A DNA stretch of 64,000 nucleotides from Coturnix japonica (lineage: Eukaryota; Chordata; Aves; Galliformes; Phasianidae), in the NCBI RefSeq assembly GCF_001577835.2, contig NC_029526.1, positions 651,510-715,509 on the forward strand, given 5' to 3'. The notes below the pieces were generated by a model. That model was not told the DNA's origin, ran no database searches, and worked only from the letters and a program-made list of their open reading frames with translations. Shown here piece by piece: positions 1-12,600 of this stretch (position 1 is the first letter of the stretch; each line of letters starts with the position of its first letter). A program made the translations under genes and the position numbers.

Positions 1-3000
1 GAGGACCTTGAGTGTGTTTGCAGCATCCTGACTTGCTAATGCCATTTGAAAGCTGAATTTCCCGGAGCCTGCTTTGTATACAAAGCTTTTCTTGCAAAAG
101 ATGCTCTTTCTTTATGACCTGGCTGCAGCTGATTGGATCCCTTTGCTATTATGACTAATATGCATTCCATGCCATTGTGAGTGGGTGATGGTGAGACAGA
201 CACCTCGGAGCCTGGGGTGATCCTGAGCCCTGCAGCAGCACTCACATGCCTCCAGGGAGCAGCTTCATTTCACAGCAGCCCCTCAGGCCTTTTCTCAGAC
301 AGCAGGAATTTACATTCCATTTCCAACTCAGTACCGACTGCATGCGATTATTCAGCTAAAACATGTGAGTTTAGCAGGTACTGGCAGAATGAAGATGAAA
401 ATTAAGCAAATAATGAAGACCTTCTGCATATCTGGAGGTGGGATTGCAGGTAGGCAATTGAATAGCTGTGTACTAGCTGGGTATTTCAAGAGCTGTCAGC
501 TTTCTCCTGTACTTCCCTGACTGTGCTCCAGAGAGTGCTGTTCCCCTGGATGGAGAAGTCCCAGCCACTTGCACCAGGGCCAAAGGGCTGGATGTGAGTG
601 TGCAGGGCATGTTGCTGTGTGCACAGGAAGAGGAACCAGCCCTGGACAATATTCATGGGCCCTACAGCTAGTTTTACTTATTTCCTATTCATACACTTTG
701 GTTGTGAGAGCTGAAATGTGACAGTAGCTACACCACTGAGTAATTCCTCTTCAGGTCTTCAATTTGCTGTTGTTTTTATTTTTGTTTTAATTGTTCCTCA
801 TTAGTGTCTGTTGGCTGCTTTGTGCTTACCCACCCTTTGAGTCAATGTGGTAACAAGGCTGGGTGCCTTTTTTGGCAACACCTTAGTTTGTGAAGTGGGC
901 TGAGGTGAATTATCCTACTGGGGTTGGCAGGGAAAGGAAGATTTGTCACTTAAAGTGGGACGGCTGGGTCAGTACAGGAGAGAAAGGTCTTCAGCCATCT
1001 CAAGAAGATGCTGATTGCTGCTCATTTGTATGTAACACATGCCAAACCCCCTTACCCTCTGGGATCTCATTTGGGAAGTGCTGTGCCTCGTGTCCCAGCC
1101 TGGAAGCAATGTGTGCACTGCATGTCCATCTTTTGAAATAGTTTCCCAGGAGCCATGCGTTCTTGTTCTCAGGCATAATGACTCAGTGCCTTCACCCCAG
1201 CCTGTTTTACAGTAGCAATGAATGAGATCTCTAGCTCCACTCGTGCTGTCCTGCAGCTCTGCTAGTATGTGTGCAGCTGCCTTTGCCTGGGGCAAGGGCA
1301 TCGTGTTGGAAATGTCCAGCGGTGCCTGCATGGCTCTGTGCCGCTTCACCCTGTCTTGATGTGGCTAAGCTGAATCCTGGGCTGGACTAACTGGGATCAG
1401 CTGTTTCTTTTTCTAGTCTTGCTGGAGGTTCAGCAGAATGGAATCTCAGCTATTTGAGAACTTATATTCTCTAAAGCATCTGTCTTATAAAATACAAACA
1501 ACCCCCCACCAGCCCAGGGCCTTTGATAATTCCCCAATGAAAGTTGCAGGGCAGTTTTCCCTTAGGGCACTGCAGGTTTTATGAGGCTTTTTTTCATTTG
1601 CTTTCATCTCTTAGATCACGAGCATTTCTCCTTCTCTCTCTCTGAAAATTATTGAGGAAATTAACTTCTAATGGGAACCGAAGCCAGCTGTATTTGTATT
1701 CCAGACCCCTAGCAAGGTGGCAGAGGGAAGCCCCTGCATCTTCCCGTGTTAGCTGGAAGGAGAGGTGAGAAGGGAAGCCTTGTTTTAAGGTTACAGCCTG
1801 GAACTGCAAAGAGCTCCAAAGAGCTCCAGTTCCCATCTGTGCCATGGCTTGAGGGTGTCTGTTTGAGAAGATTGTTTCCACTCCTGCCTTATTTTGTTTT
1901 TACAGTGCCTCCCTGCATATTAACTGAGCTGCACCGTGTCCCTTGAGCATCTCCCCATACCAGATGCTTGTGTTACATCGCCTTGCTTTCCCACACTCGC
2001 CTTCCTCATTTTTTCTCACGTCAAGAAAAAAGTTCAGCTGGATCATTCTTCCTAAATACGAACCAGCACAGCGAGGCCGTAGTGACACCCTCAGTGATGC
2101 TCCCTGCTTTCATTGCTATTGCCCCAGGCTCCTCACATACTGGTGGCTTCATTCTTGGAAAATCAGCACAGCAATATTTTCCAGCATGCTTGTTTGCCAG
2201 ATCTTTGATCTGCTTGCTAGGCTGTCAGCCTTGCACAGGAGGACTGGGCTTAGAATTCAGGCAAGCCCAGGCTGGATATTTAGAAGTTGAAATCAAGCAA
2301 TTAGGGTTAAATGGGAAAGTTACTGACTAAAATGCTGGCTTTCTTTTCTTAAAGGAGTTGCTGGCATGAAACTGAGCTCTTGAGGGCAATGATAACCTCC
2401 CCCATTGGCATCGGTCTGCAACTGCTCTTTTATTTGCAGAGAAGGCCCCGAGCAAGTGTGTGCCCCAGCCCTGGGGCTGTTTTCTACCCGGTAGAGGGTG
2501 CTCAGTGAGGTTGGGTTCCACCTCACCTCATGCTGCCCTGGTGTGGGGGTGAGGAACCCCCAGTTCCTTCCCTTCTGCTTCTTTTTCCCATCCAAAACCC
2601 AGAGCCTCGAGGATCTACCCCTACAGATTGAGCAGAAAGGGCACCTTGAACGAGCTCCAGACTGTCTCGAGCTCTCCAGAGTGTGTTAATCCACTCTGCC
2701 AAGCCATGGAGTGCTTCATTTCCCCATGCTCAGGTTCAAAGCCTTCCTGATTTATTGGCCCACTGCCCTCAACATCACACTCTTCAGAGCAAGCACAGCT
2801 CTGGGACTGCTCTGTTCTGAAGGACCCTCTGCATGGGCAGATAACAGCGCTGCTGACAGTGGCACTGCAGGCATTGCTCTGCAGTACGTGTGGAAGCGTG
2901 CATGATGCTCTGGTACCCTCTGTGTCAGGGAGCTGGATTATTTAACATTTCTGTTGGCGACTGCTCTATTTTCTAGGAATCCCAGAGAAAGGCACCTTTG

Positions 3001-6000
3001 TGCCCTCTTTTCTCATTGTTGTCATTGCATCTACTGCTGGTTATCAACAAAGGTAGATAAAGGACCATCTGACCTGCTCTTGTGCAGCAGCTCTGATATC
3101 CTTCTGGGACCTGCGCTTCAGTGCCGTTGCTGTCAGCCTCCAGGCAGCCAAGGGACAATGCAGACGTCTGTTCATTGCTGAGCTGACGGTGTTGAGAACA
3201 ATGATGGTATTTCTTGAAGTAACAAGTCCTGGGCATGTGCAGTGTTGGACTGCAGCACTGTGTTTTTTTCACTAAGCAGCAGGAAGCAGCAGGCCGGCTT
3301 GGAGCACCCATGAGTGCAAACCAAGAGGGAATTTGTACCTTTCTGACAGCTGCAAAGCACAGAAAAGGGAGCAAAGTCTGTCCTTGAGGTGCTTGCCTGT
3401 TACACTCATGACCTGCAAGTGTACATATGGCTGTGTGGCACTAGGAGGTAGGTGCAAATGCTCATTCAGCAGCACCGAGGGGGTTAAAGCAAACCCGCAC
3501 AGGCTGGCTGACTCCAGCTCCTGGCTTTCATAATGCAAAGCTGGTGGGAACCCAGCCCAGTGCTCCTCTCCCCCTGCCACTTCCCCTGCTGGAGGCACGC
3601 TGACCTTCCTGGCTCCTGGGGAGCTGCCTGCCAGCGCACAGCAAGGCCTTGCAGAAAGCAGAGGCGTAAGCGCATGAAAGATGAGATTATTAGACTTTCT
3701 TGGGAGAGCACTGAAAGAGTAATTTTCTGGCATGCTCTTGTTGTTTCCTTCCAGGATGGCTGGTATGTAGCATGCCTCTCTCCTCATCTGGGACCTGTAG
3801 ATTTCTCCTTGCAGGAAGCCTGGTAGTGCAGCTGGTGTACGCAGTATCTCCACCCCTCTAGAGATGGATATATGAGGATGTCCTTTGCTTTGCTGTGCCC
3901 CCTGCATGATGCACAGCAAGTTGCTTAGGCCAGAGCCCAAAGAGGTATTTAGACTCTTCATCCTGTTCTTTACTTAGATCTCAGGAAGGTTCAGGCACTT
4001 TGGTGTGGAACTACCCCCTGGACCTGTGCTATTTGAAGTGAGATGTTGGAGGTACAGCCAGCGTGCTGCCATGCGACTGGAGCATGCCAATTCCCAGAGG
4101 AGGAAACTTGTTTGTGCAGCACCTGGCACACTGCTCCTTGCTGCCAAGGCTCCTGCAATGCTGACCCTGCTGCCAGAGCCTTCATCCTGCCCTGTAACCA
4201 CACTTTGCACTAGAGAAGTGTGAGACAGACAGTGCAGCCCAGAGCCTCTGGTGCAGCATTTGCTTTAAGCGTGGCTCCATTGTGGCATTTTTCCTAATGT
4301 GTAAAATCCCTTCTTCCCCACTGTTAGCAGTAACCCTTTGGAAAGCTGGAAGGGCTCTCTGTTTCCTTTCCTGCTCACACGTGTGCACTGGAGTGCCTTG
4401 CTGGCAGCGCTGGGCTCTTTGCTTTGGAGGGAGTTTTCTTCCTTCTTTCTCAAAGAAGAGTGTGTAGCATTTGTTTTGGAAACAAAACCACTTGTAGGGG
4501 ATTACATGGCCTCTGCAAACAGATCAGTACAAAACAGGTCGTGTGCTTTGGGCTGACTCTGGAGCTTCTATGAGATCGCTGCCATCTTGCTTTATGGTTT
4601 CATGTCCAATGTATTTAACAAGGGTTCTTTTTTTAAACACCTAAACCTTTGAAGTATGTGGCACAAACAGGATACCCGGCACCTTTCCACTGGTCAGTGC
4701 TTTGGTTGCAGGGCCACCAAATGAGTAGGGGTTTTCCACTTAGCTTTTCTCCAAAGCCTTCAGGAGGAAAAGTGATGGTAGATAAGAGGTTGTTTGTCAT
4801 AGCTGTTGAGGGATACTGACTCTCCTCCATTTTCTTTATTACAAATTCCTCTTGGGGGGGAAAAAAAAAGTGTTTCCTGTCTCCTTCCTGTAGCAGCAGG
4901 AGAGCTGGGTGGGAAGCAGATAGCACTACAGTCACAAGGAGCATTTTCCTGGCCTTGCGTGGTGTCCCAGGGCAGTGCGGCCTTTGGAGAGCTTTGATAC
5001 CTCCCTGCTCCATGGGCTGCAGTGCTGGCATTGTGCTGGGCTTGCAGGTGTCCATGCTGCCTTGTCCTTGGCTGCTAAAGTCACCTTCAGTGAGGGTCAG
5101 GTCTGACACTTGTAAACATGCATGAGTGTTGTCCTTGGCCGTGGGATTTCTGGCCATGCTGTTCCTTAAAGAGGTGGTGAGATCATATTGGCAGGACTCA
5201 GAATGTGAATCCATATCAGCTCTGCCCTGGGCTGTGATAAACCTGGAGTGAGGCATCCTGGGGCTGGAAACCCCAGGCAAAAGTTGGCATGTTACCTTCA
5301 CATGTGCATCTCAATGCCAGAGCTGTTGCTTTGTCTGCTGTGTGCTAAGCTGCAGGGGAGCAGCTGGACAGCAGCCACACAACTAGGGAGCCTCTTTTCT
5401 GTAACAGACTTCCAACAAAAGAGTACCAGGATGGTCCTGGGATGTCCCAAGTGATGCTCTGGGTAGGCTTCTCAGAGCAAAATATGTGGTTGTACTGAGT
5501 TGCTGTGCTTTTCCTCCCAGTTCTGTGCTGCCTGTGATGTGTTGCAGTGCTGATGGCTGATTGATAAACCCTAGGCTGTGCCAGCTGTGACTGCCATGGG
5601 GCACAGCCATCCAACAAACCCAGGTGGATGTGAAGGTTTGAGAGTGTCCATGTGATCAGTGCATCATTCTCTTAGGCAGTTTGAGCCAAAGTAGTGCGTT
5701 GTTGATGTATTCTGATGGTTACTCAAACAGGTGAAAGCTTGGATCTGGATCTGGAGCTTCCCATTTGTCCAAACTCAACATGGCAGACTGCAGAGCTCCT
5801 TTACCCAACTGCTTTAAGCTAAGACTTCTTCTAGGGGTGAAGGCTGGAGATGATCCTGAGTTCAATGGCACGTTTCTGCCTGGTCACCTCTGTGCCAAAC
5901 CAGTGAGAAGCTTTGGGAGAGGGCTTTGAGCAGGAAACCTCAAGAGATAAAGAACCCTTCTCTTTCTTGGAGATGAACTAACTGATTATTGAGAAAGTTG

Positions 6001-9000
6001 TTTGAACCAGGTGAAAACACACCAGGACTTTCCAGAAGCCAGCAAATGGCTTGTGCTCTGCTCTCATGGGCATCATCAGGACGTGGCTGTGTTTGGAGCT
6101 GTTTAATCAGCGGCGTGCTGCTGTCCCTCTTGCTCTCCAGTGCTCTCCAGCTCTGCCTGTCTCTGTGGATTCATGGTGGCTGATTTGTGATGCTTCCCAG
6201 CTTGACCAAGGGCAAACTCCAGAGCCACTTAGCTGTGAGTGAGCGATCTCTCTTCCTCAAGCATGAGAACAGATAAATGTCAGGCTGGGTGTCTGCCACC
6301 TGGCTGGTGCATCAGCCTTTCCATTATTATATGTGCACCTTGAGCCTGGATTACATACATATGGTTTTTTTACTGTTGCTGATAAAGCTGAAAACACAGT
6401 TTGGAAGTGTTGGAAGGAAAGGGGCCTGTTGATGTTAAATATCGATACCAGTATAGCAGAGCTGGGGTTGTGAGTGAGGGAAGCCTCAAAGCATTAGCTC
6501 AGAGGTTGTGCTGAATGCCATGGGGATCCCAGCGCTGTGTGAAGTAAAAGAAGGGCCTTTGTGAAGTGCTAACGTGCTTCAGATGCAGGAATAATGGATG
6601 AGGTCCGCTTGGGTGTGCAGGCTGTGGACTTACAGAGCTGAGGATGGGAATGGGAAAATACAGAAAGGAATGAGTCTGGGGAGAGGCCCTGGCAGAGAGC
6701 ATTTTATTTACTTTGATTTGTGATGTAACTGAAAAGAAAGCAGCTGCCCAAAAATCCAGGCGCCTATGGATTGATTGTTGCAGAGGAAAAGGTGAAGACC
6801 CCATTCCTTGGAAATGCTCGGACATCTAGTGAGCTGGATGCGATAGGTTGTTGTAATGGCCAGCAGCTCTCTTTGGAGATGGCTGCTTAGTTTGCTTTGT
6901 CAGCTGATCAAGTCCAACAGACATCCAGAAGGCACGATAAGGGCTGGGAATTTCAAAGCAGCTTTCAGCATTATTCTCATCTCTAAATTATTTTAGGACT
7001 CGGAGCCACAGGCAGTTAATCTTGGGGTTTGTTGCCCCTTCTCCAACATAGGAGCCATGATGTGGCTTGTGCATTCCTGCTGCTTTTCAGAGGGCTTATG
7101 AGCAGAGGCATGGCTTTGTGCAGACTGAGTGTGTGCCGTTTCCAAATCCTTGCTGGTTCCAAGCCTTGCTGTGCTGCGTCTGCAACGGGATTTGCTGAGC
7201 CGCACCTGCCATGGCACACAGCTTCCAGCACTGCTTCCACATTTTGAAGCCCTCCTTGAAGATGGAGAGCTGGTTGTAGGGTGTTTTCTGTGTCTCAGTG
7301 CTGTCTCAATAAGCCATATCTAGAGGTTCCCCCTACAAGCATGCTCTTGGGTGGTGCTGGAGCCAAGGGTCTGGGTTAGCTGGGCACTTTGGGCACTGGG
7401 TGACTTGCAGTGTCTGCTGCTCCCAGAGCTGCTTCACACAGAGATCCATCGTGGAGACTCTGGGGACAGCATCATTTGTGGTTTAGAGCTGAGCCTTTGT
7501 GTCATCAGAGTGCATCTCTACATGCAGCTGCAAGTGCTGGTAGTCCTTGCAGTCATAGCTCACCCACTTTGTGATATCTTCTTCATTTTTTCTTAAATTA
7601 AATGGAAGCTTCAGTTTCACACATTTCTTTCCAGATTTCTTTAAAGCTTCTGTGTTCACCCTCCCTGCCACTGTAGTTTTCCCTGGTAGATTATAGCCTG
7701 CTGGAAAACACAGAGTACATTGTGAGGCCCAAAGCAGGAGCTGACTCAGCAGTCCTTCCATTTCTGCTGCTGCTGTTCATGGAACAGGAGGGTAGGTTTA
7801 AAATGCTTCTGCCAAAAAATGTTGCTGCTGTAACAGAATTGGTGCCCATTTCATTAGCAGTCACTGCGTCCTTTAACTTAAGCTTCATAAAAAATCGCAG
7901 CCCACTACAGCCTTAACTTAAACACTGGAAAAGAGGGTTTTCCTGTCACATGCTGGAATAATTCTGCTTTTTCCATGAGAAGTGTTTGGGATTTCCTCCC
8001 CAGATCTCTGGAGAAAGGCTGCGTCCTTCACATGGCTTGTGTAGCACAGTGGCCCCTGCCCTTATAGGATTAAACTCATGTGAACTGGAGTCTTGGGATC
8101 TGCTGTGGGGTGATTGATGGGCCCGAGTGGCAGCGTGTGGCTGGTTGCAGGTTTGGGTCCCTGCATGGTCTTTCTGGATGGGGTCCTTGTGCCTTACATG
8201 GGACTTCCCCAGATCCCTCCCACTTTCTGCTCAGACCGTCCCAGCTCTGAGACACAGGACCAGATCTGGAGCCATTGCACCCAGCTCCTGGTGGGAGCAT
8301 CTCCCTTGTTCTTCCATGCTACATGAATGCATCACTGCCTTGCTGTGCTTCATCTGCTGAGAACAGGGGATGTAAATGGTGCTGGGTGAGTCTTCCTTTC
8401 CCTTCCCACTGTCCCTGCTGCTCAGAGCAATGCTGGAGCCTGGGTTATCCAGGGCTCATTGTTGTGCCTAAACCAGATCTTGCCAATCCCCATGAAACCA
8501 GCTGCAGGCACGGCAGCAATGAAGGACTGGCTGGGTTGGCCAAGTGCTGCTAATGCGAAGAGGAAAAGGAATCTCATCAAGTTTCTGTGTTCTTTGTAGA
8601 GCAAGAAGTGATGATGTAGGTGATGTGCCAAGGAGAAAGTGGCTTTTGAGGAGGGCGGTGGCGAGGGAGCAGTGTTTCACGTGGCAGCTCTGGGAACGGC
8701 AGCTGTCTGTCATTCCCAGAAATACACTCAGTGCCATTTTTCCACCAGGAGAATTTAAAGTTATGCTGGCTCGGCCTGGTTTCGTGAATGGATTTAAAAC
8801 AGGTTTTGGCAGAAAGCAGCCAAGCGCATCAGGAATGGAACAGAAAATATTCTTCACGAGTCCAAGAGCCTGGAAACTGCCTCTCACACCATCTACAGCA
8901 AGTGACAAATGCTGTTCTGGTTGTAATCTGAAGTCTTTCTCTTTTCTCCCTCCCCGGCATCCATCTTGTGCATGAGTGCTTAGGCTGTTTGTTAGCAAAT

Positions 9001-9584
9001 TTAAAGCCACAGGCACAGCTATTGTGGAGTCACCGTAGGGCTCCTGCACAGGAGGAGGGACATGTTGCATTAAAAGGTACTTATTAAAGCAGCTGAATTC
9101 AGTTTCTTGATTGCCTTGGCTACAGCTTGAGGTGCTTAATCATTTCCTCTTTTATTTCTTCCCCAGTCTGCTGTGCGTTTTTGACAGGTGATTATTAGTG
9201 CTGAAGGAGCTGACAGCTCTGGTAGTCTCAAGTGCTGTCAAAGTCCTTATGCTAGTTACAGTGCACACAGGTTGCCTCTGAATACTTGGAAAGCAAAGTA
9301 GGAAACTGGTACAACATGAAGTGTGTCTGTCCAGGGCAGCAGCTGCACTTGTCCGGGTGCTGGCAGTCCTTATAGACCACAGAGAAAGTGGTCAGCATCA
9401 GACCTAAACCCAAGGCATGAATACTTGTCTCCTCTGCTGGAAGGCTGTGAGGATGCTGAGACTGGTTGCTTGGGACATGTCCCAGTTACACTGTGTTACA
9501 GGCTGGGATAAGTACCACACAGGCTGCAGCTGTGCTTTGAGATCTGTTGATAGAAGGTGGAATGTTCCACCATAGTGGGGCCTT

Positions 9585-9675
9585 GGAGAAGAGCCTCGTG
9601 GAAAAGGTTTTGACAATGGGAACTAGAAGATGTTTGAGGTCCCTTCCAGCCCAAGCCATTCTATGATACAATTCT
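9585..9675 (+). repeat. CR1 LINE 3'-end fragment
   Basis: The sequence ends in the typical CR1 tail, with GAGGTCCCTTCCAGCC followed by an ATTCTATGAT unit near 9660. This is a short, 5'-truncated, diverged copy inside the CFDP1 intron. Confidence 0.75.
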
Positions 9676-12600
9676 AACTAGCAAATACTGAGATGAAATT
9701 AATTCCATGAAGGGACCTGTTTTAACTTGTGTGTGATAGACAAACCTTTGTGGCTGTCATTGAAGTTTGCCAGGGTCCTACTTCGTGCACACACAGGGGG
9801 ATCGCTGCTTCCATGCAGAACTAATGCTGCTGTAACGTGTTTTTTGAATGGGTAGGTGCAAGCTATGAAAGTTGTTTTTCTAACGTGCTGTGACTCTGCT
9901 TGCTTCCTTGCCCTTAGTCTGCATCTGTATGTTTCTAAATAGTAGGAGGAAGAGGGCAGAGAAAGAACAAAGGCTCATAATACAAATGGAAGGAAACTAG
10001 CGAAATTCAGGAGGAAATGGACAGTGAGAAATACAAAAAGATCCAGCTGTGCTGAATGCATGGGGTGTGTGTGCGGGGATGCTTTCTGCTGGGTATTCAG
10101 AGGGGCAGAGCCCAAGACCTGCATTGTGGAGCTGAACTTTCTTTTGAGTCAGTGACCTATTCAGACACCTAACAATATCCATTATGTACAGTCAGCTTGT
10201 TTATGCCCAGTGCTGGACTTTATTACCTTTTTTCACGTACAATAAAACAATATCCTCATGCAGAGCAGCCAGGCCCAGCTCTGTTTTGCTCTGAATGCCT
10301 GACTGTCTGCTTTGAGCAAGCACCTCAGTTTGTGCTTGATGGCGACGCCCAAGGAGAGCATCTGCTGATGAAAACCCTTTCCTCTTGGTTGACTGATAGC
10401 AAATGTCCCTTTTCTTCAAAAGACAAGGGGGGAAAAAAGTAGCAAGAGGTGGCCAGAGTTGCAATGATCGCATCCCTTCCCTGAGGCACTATGCAGAGGT
10501 GAGTTCAGAGACACACTGGGGTCTGGTGGCACCAGCCCATGGTTCTCCTGCATCCCTGCAGGATGGAGCAGCAGAGCCTGGGGCACTGCAAGAGTACCCC
10601 TACTTTAGAGGTGTGAGCAGTGCAGCTGTGTCCTTGCAGGTGGGGCTGCCAGCCTGTATGAGCTCTGTGTAGGTTTGCTCTGCAGCTAGCCCAGGTTTAG
10701 CCTACAGGGAACCCCCTGAGAGGCTCCACGTTCCCTGCAGAGCTCAGGGCAGCAGCTGCACGAGTGCCTGAGCTCATTCTGTGCTGGAGGATCCTCTCGG
10801 CCTTGAGTAGCCCAAGGCTTTTGCCCTGTTACTCCAGCACCAGTTGTCGTAAGGTCACGTGGCCGTGCCATTGCTCTAATGAACGTGGGAGTTGGAGTAC
10901 TGCTTTTGGATTAGAGAGCATGGTGTAAGATAGGACTTGACCTTAGCCTGCAGTGTTCTGCGGGAGAATGTCGTTCTCGGAGGAGGGAGGTGCACAGCCC
11001 AGCCCACAGCAGAGCAGCTGTGAGCAGTGATTGAAAGCACTCAAGCTGGAAATAACGTGTGGGTTTTGTTGGGAGAGTAATTTGGGCACTGGAGCAAGTC
11101 TGTGCAGGCAGCAGTGCTTTCTCCTTCTGCTTAAAGGGTGAAAGCATCTTGGCAGCTCGCTTCTTCAGTTGCATGCCCTTGTTTTGTTTAACCACCACTC
11201 ATTCAGTTCGGGCTGCTTAGCTGCTGTAGTAGCTTAGCTGTAGGAAAAAAATGGATTCTGTGCATTCAGGGAAACATCTGTCGTCCTTCTGGGCAGAACC
11301 TGCAGTGAATGCTGTTCATGGAGCATGCAGAGAGCTCCAGTTCCATTCTGCAGCCATACTGTTGCTTCCAAGAGGAGAGGACAGGCTGCAAAAGGTGGAG
11401 GAGGTGGCTTAGCAGCACCGCCTCACATCTCCCAAGTCAGGCAGGTCCTCTGTGAAGCCTGGGATATATGTGTAGCACATGACACACAAGGAAGGCTTTT
11501 GTTCATGTTTGTTCTCAGGTTGTTGTGCAGCTTTGCTAGCTGAGCCCTTTTAATTGTCTTTAGTACCCAGAACACTGGGCTTCAATGCAGGTCAGCCTGA
11601 GCTGTGTGTGCCTGCCGTGAGTCTTTGCAGTAAGAAGTGAGGAGTGGAGCATTTAAATGGGGAAAAAATAGGAGCTACAATGCAGCTAGATAATGTCAAT
11701 CTTGTCATTGCTTTTAATATTCACTGCCAGGCACAACGATCAAACTTTGTCATTTTTAAGTTAAGTAACCCTTAGTCCTACTCAGCTTCTGTCTGCAAAC
11801 ATGAAAGGGATGAGTGAACCCACAGCTGCTAACAGCACATCTCAATTACTTATATTTCACTAGGTATTTAAAGATTTAGGTCTGGGCGTAGAGGATGAAA
11901 GGGTTTTTCTTTATCTTTTAATAAGAACCTTGTCTTTGCAGCTAGGAAAAAGAGGAGGGGCTGAAGCATCCAGCAGCATGTTCCTCTCTTCCCTGCTGCC
12001 TCCTCTGTGTGGGCTGGGGGTAGGGAGATCCCACAGGGAGTAAAACCATGACCCTCTTGGGCTCCTGCTTACCACAGCCCTGCCCCACTTCCCAAAATTG
12101 ATGGGTAAGGATGTGTCGTGTTGGAGTTCTCATGACATAGCCTGGCTTGCAATGCAAGAGACTGAGCGATGTACGTGGGAATTAAATACGTGGGGCTTTG
12201 CACGCTTTAAATATGAGCAACAAAGGGAAGGATCATCTCTTCTCAGTGCCTGTAATGCGAGAAGCTTTGAAAAATCCCCGTAGTCGTTTGCTCTTGCTGT
12301 CTCCACTGGCTGACAAACCCTTTTGGGAAAGGACATTGTTAGCCTCGTGCTGCTGGGACCTGGTGTAAAACAAAGCCAGCAGCTCTCGTGTCCCCTCAAA
12401 GGCAGCAGTGTATTGCAGGAACAGAGCTGCTCTCCTTGGAGTAGCTGTGCAGTCTTAGAAATAAGAAAACATACAGTCATGGTGATCGTAGAAACCAGTG
12501 TGAGTTAAAGCTTCTGCCCCTGTTCAGGAGAAGGGTGTGAGCAGCTCCCACACAGTCCAAAGCAGCAGCCAGCACCCCGCCAGCCCCACGCCAACAGGTC

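Noticed and set aside
3272-3961. Minus-strand open frame of 229 codons in the CFDP1 intron
   Set aside because: No recognisable domain, no splice context, and several overlapping frames of similar length on both strands suggest chance.
4633-5301. Minus-strand open frame of 222 codons in the CFDP1 intron
   Set aside because: Composition resembles random translation and no family features are seen.
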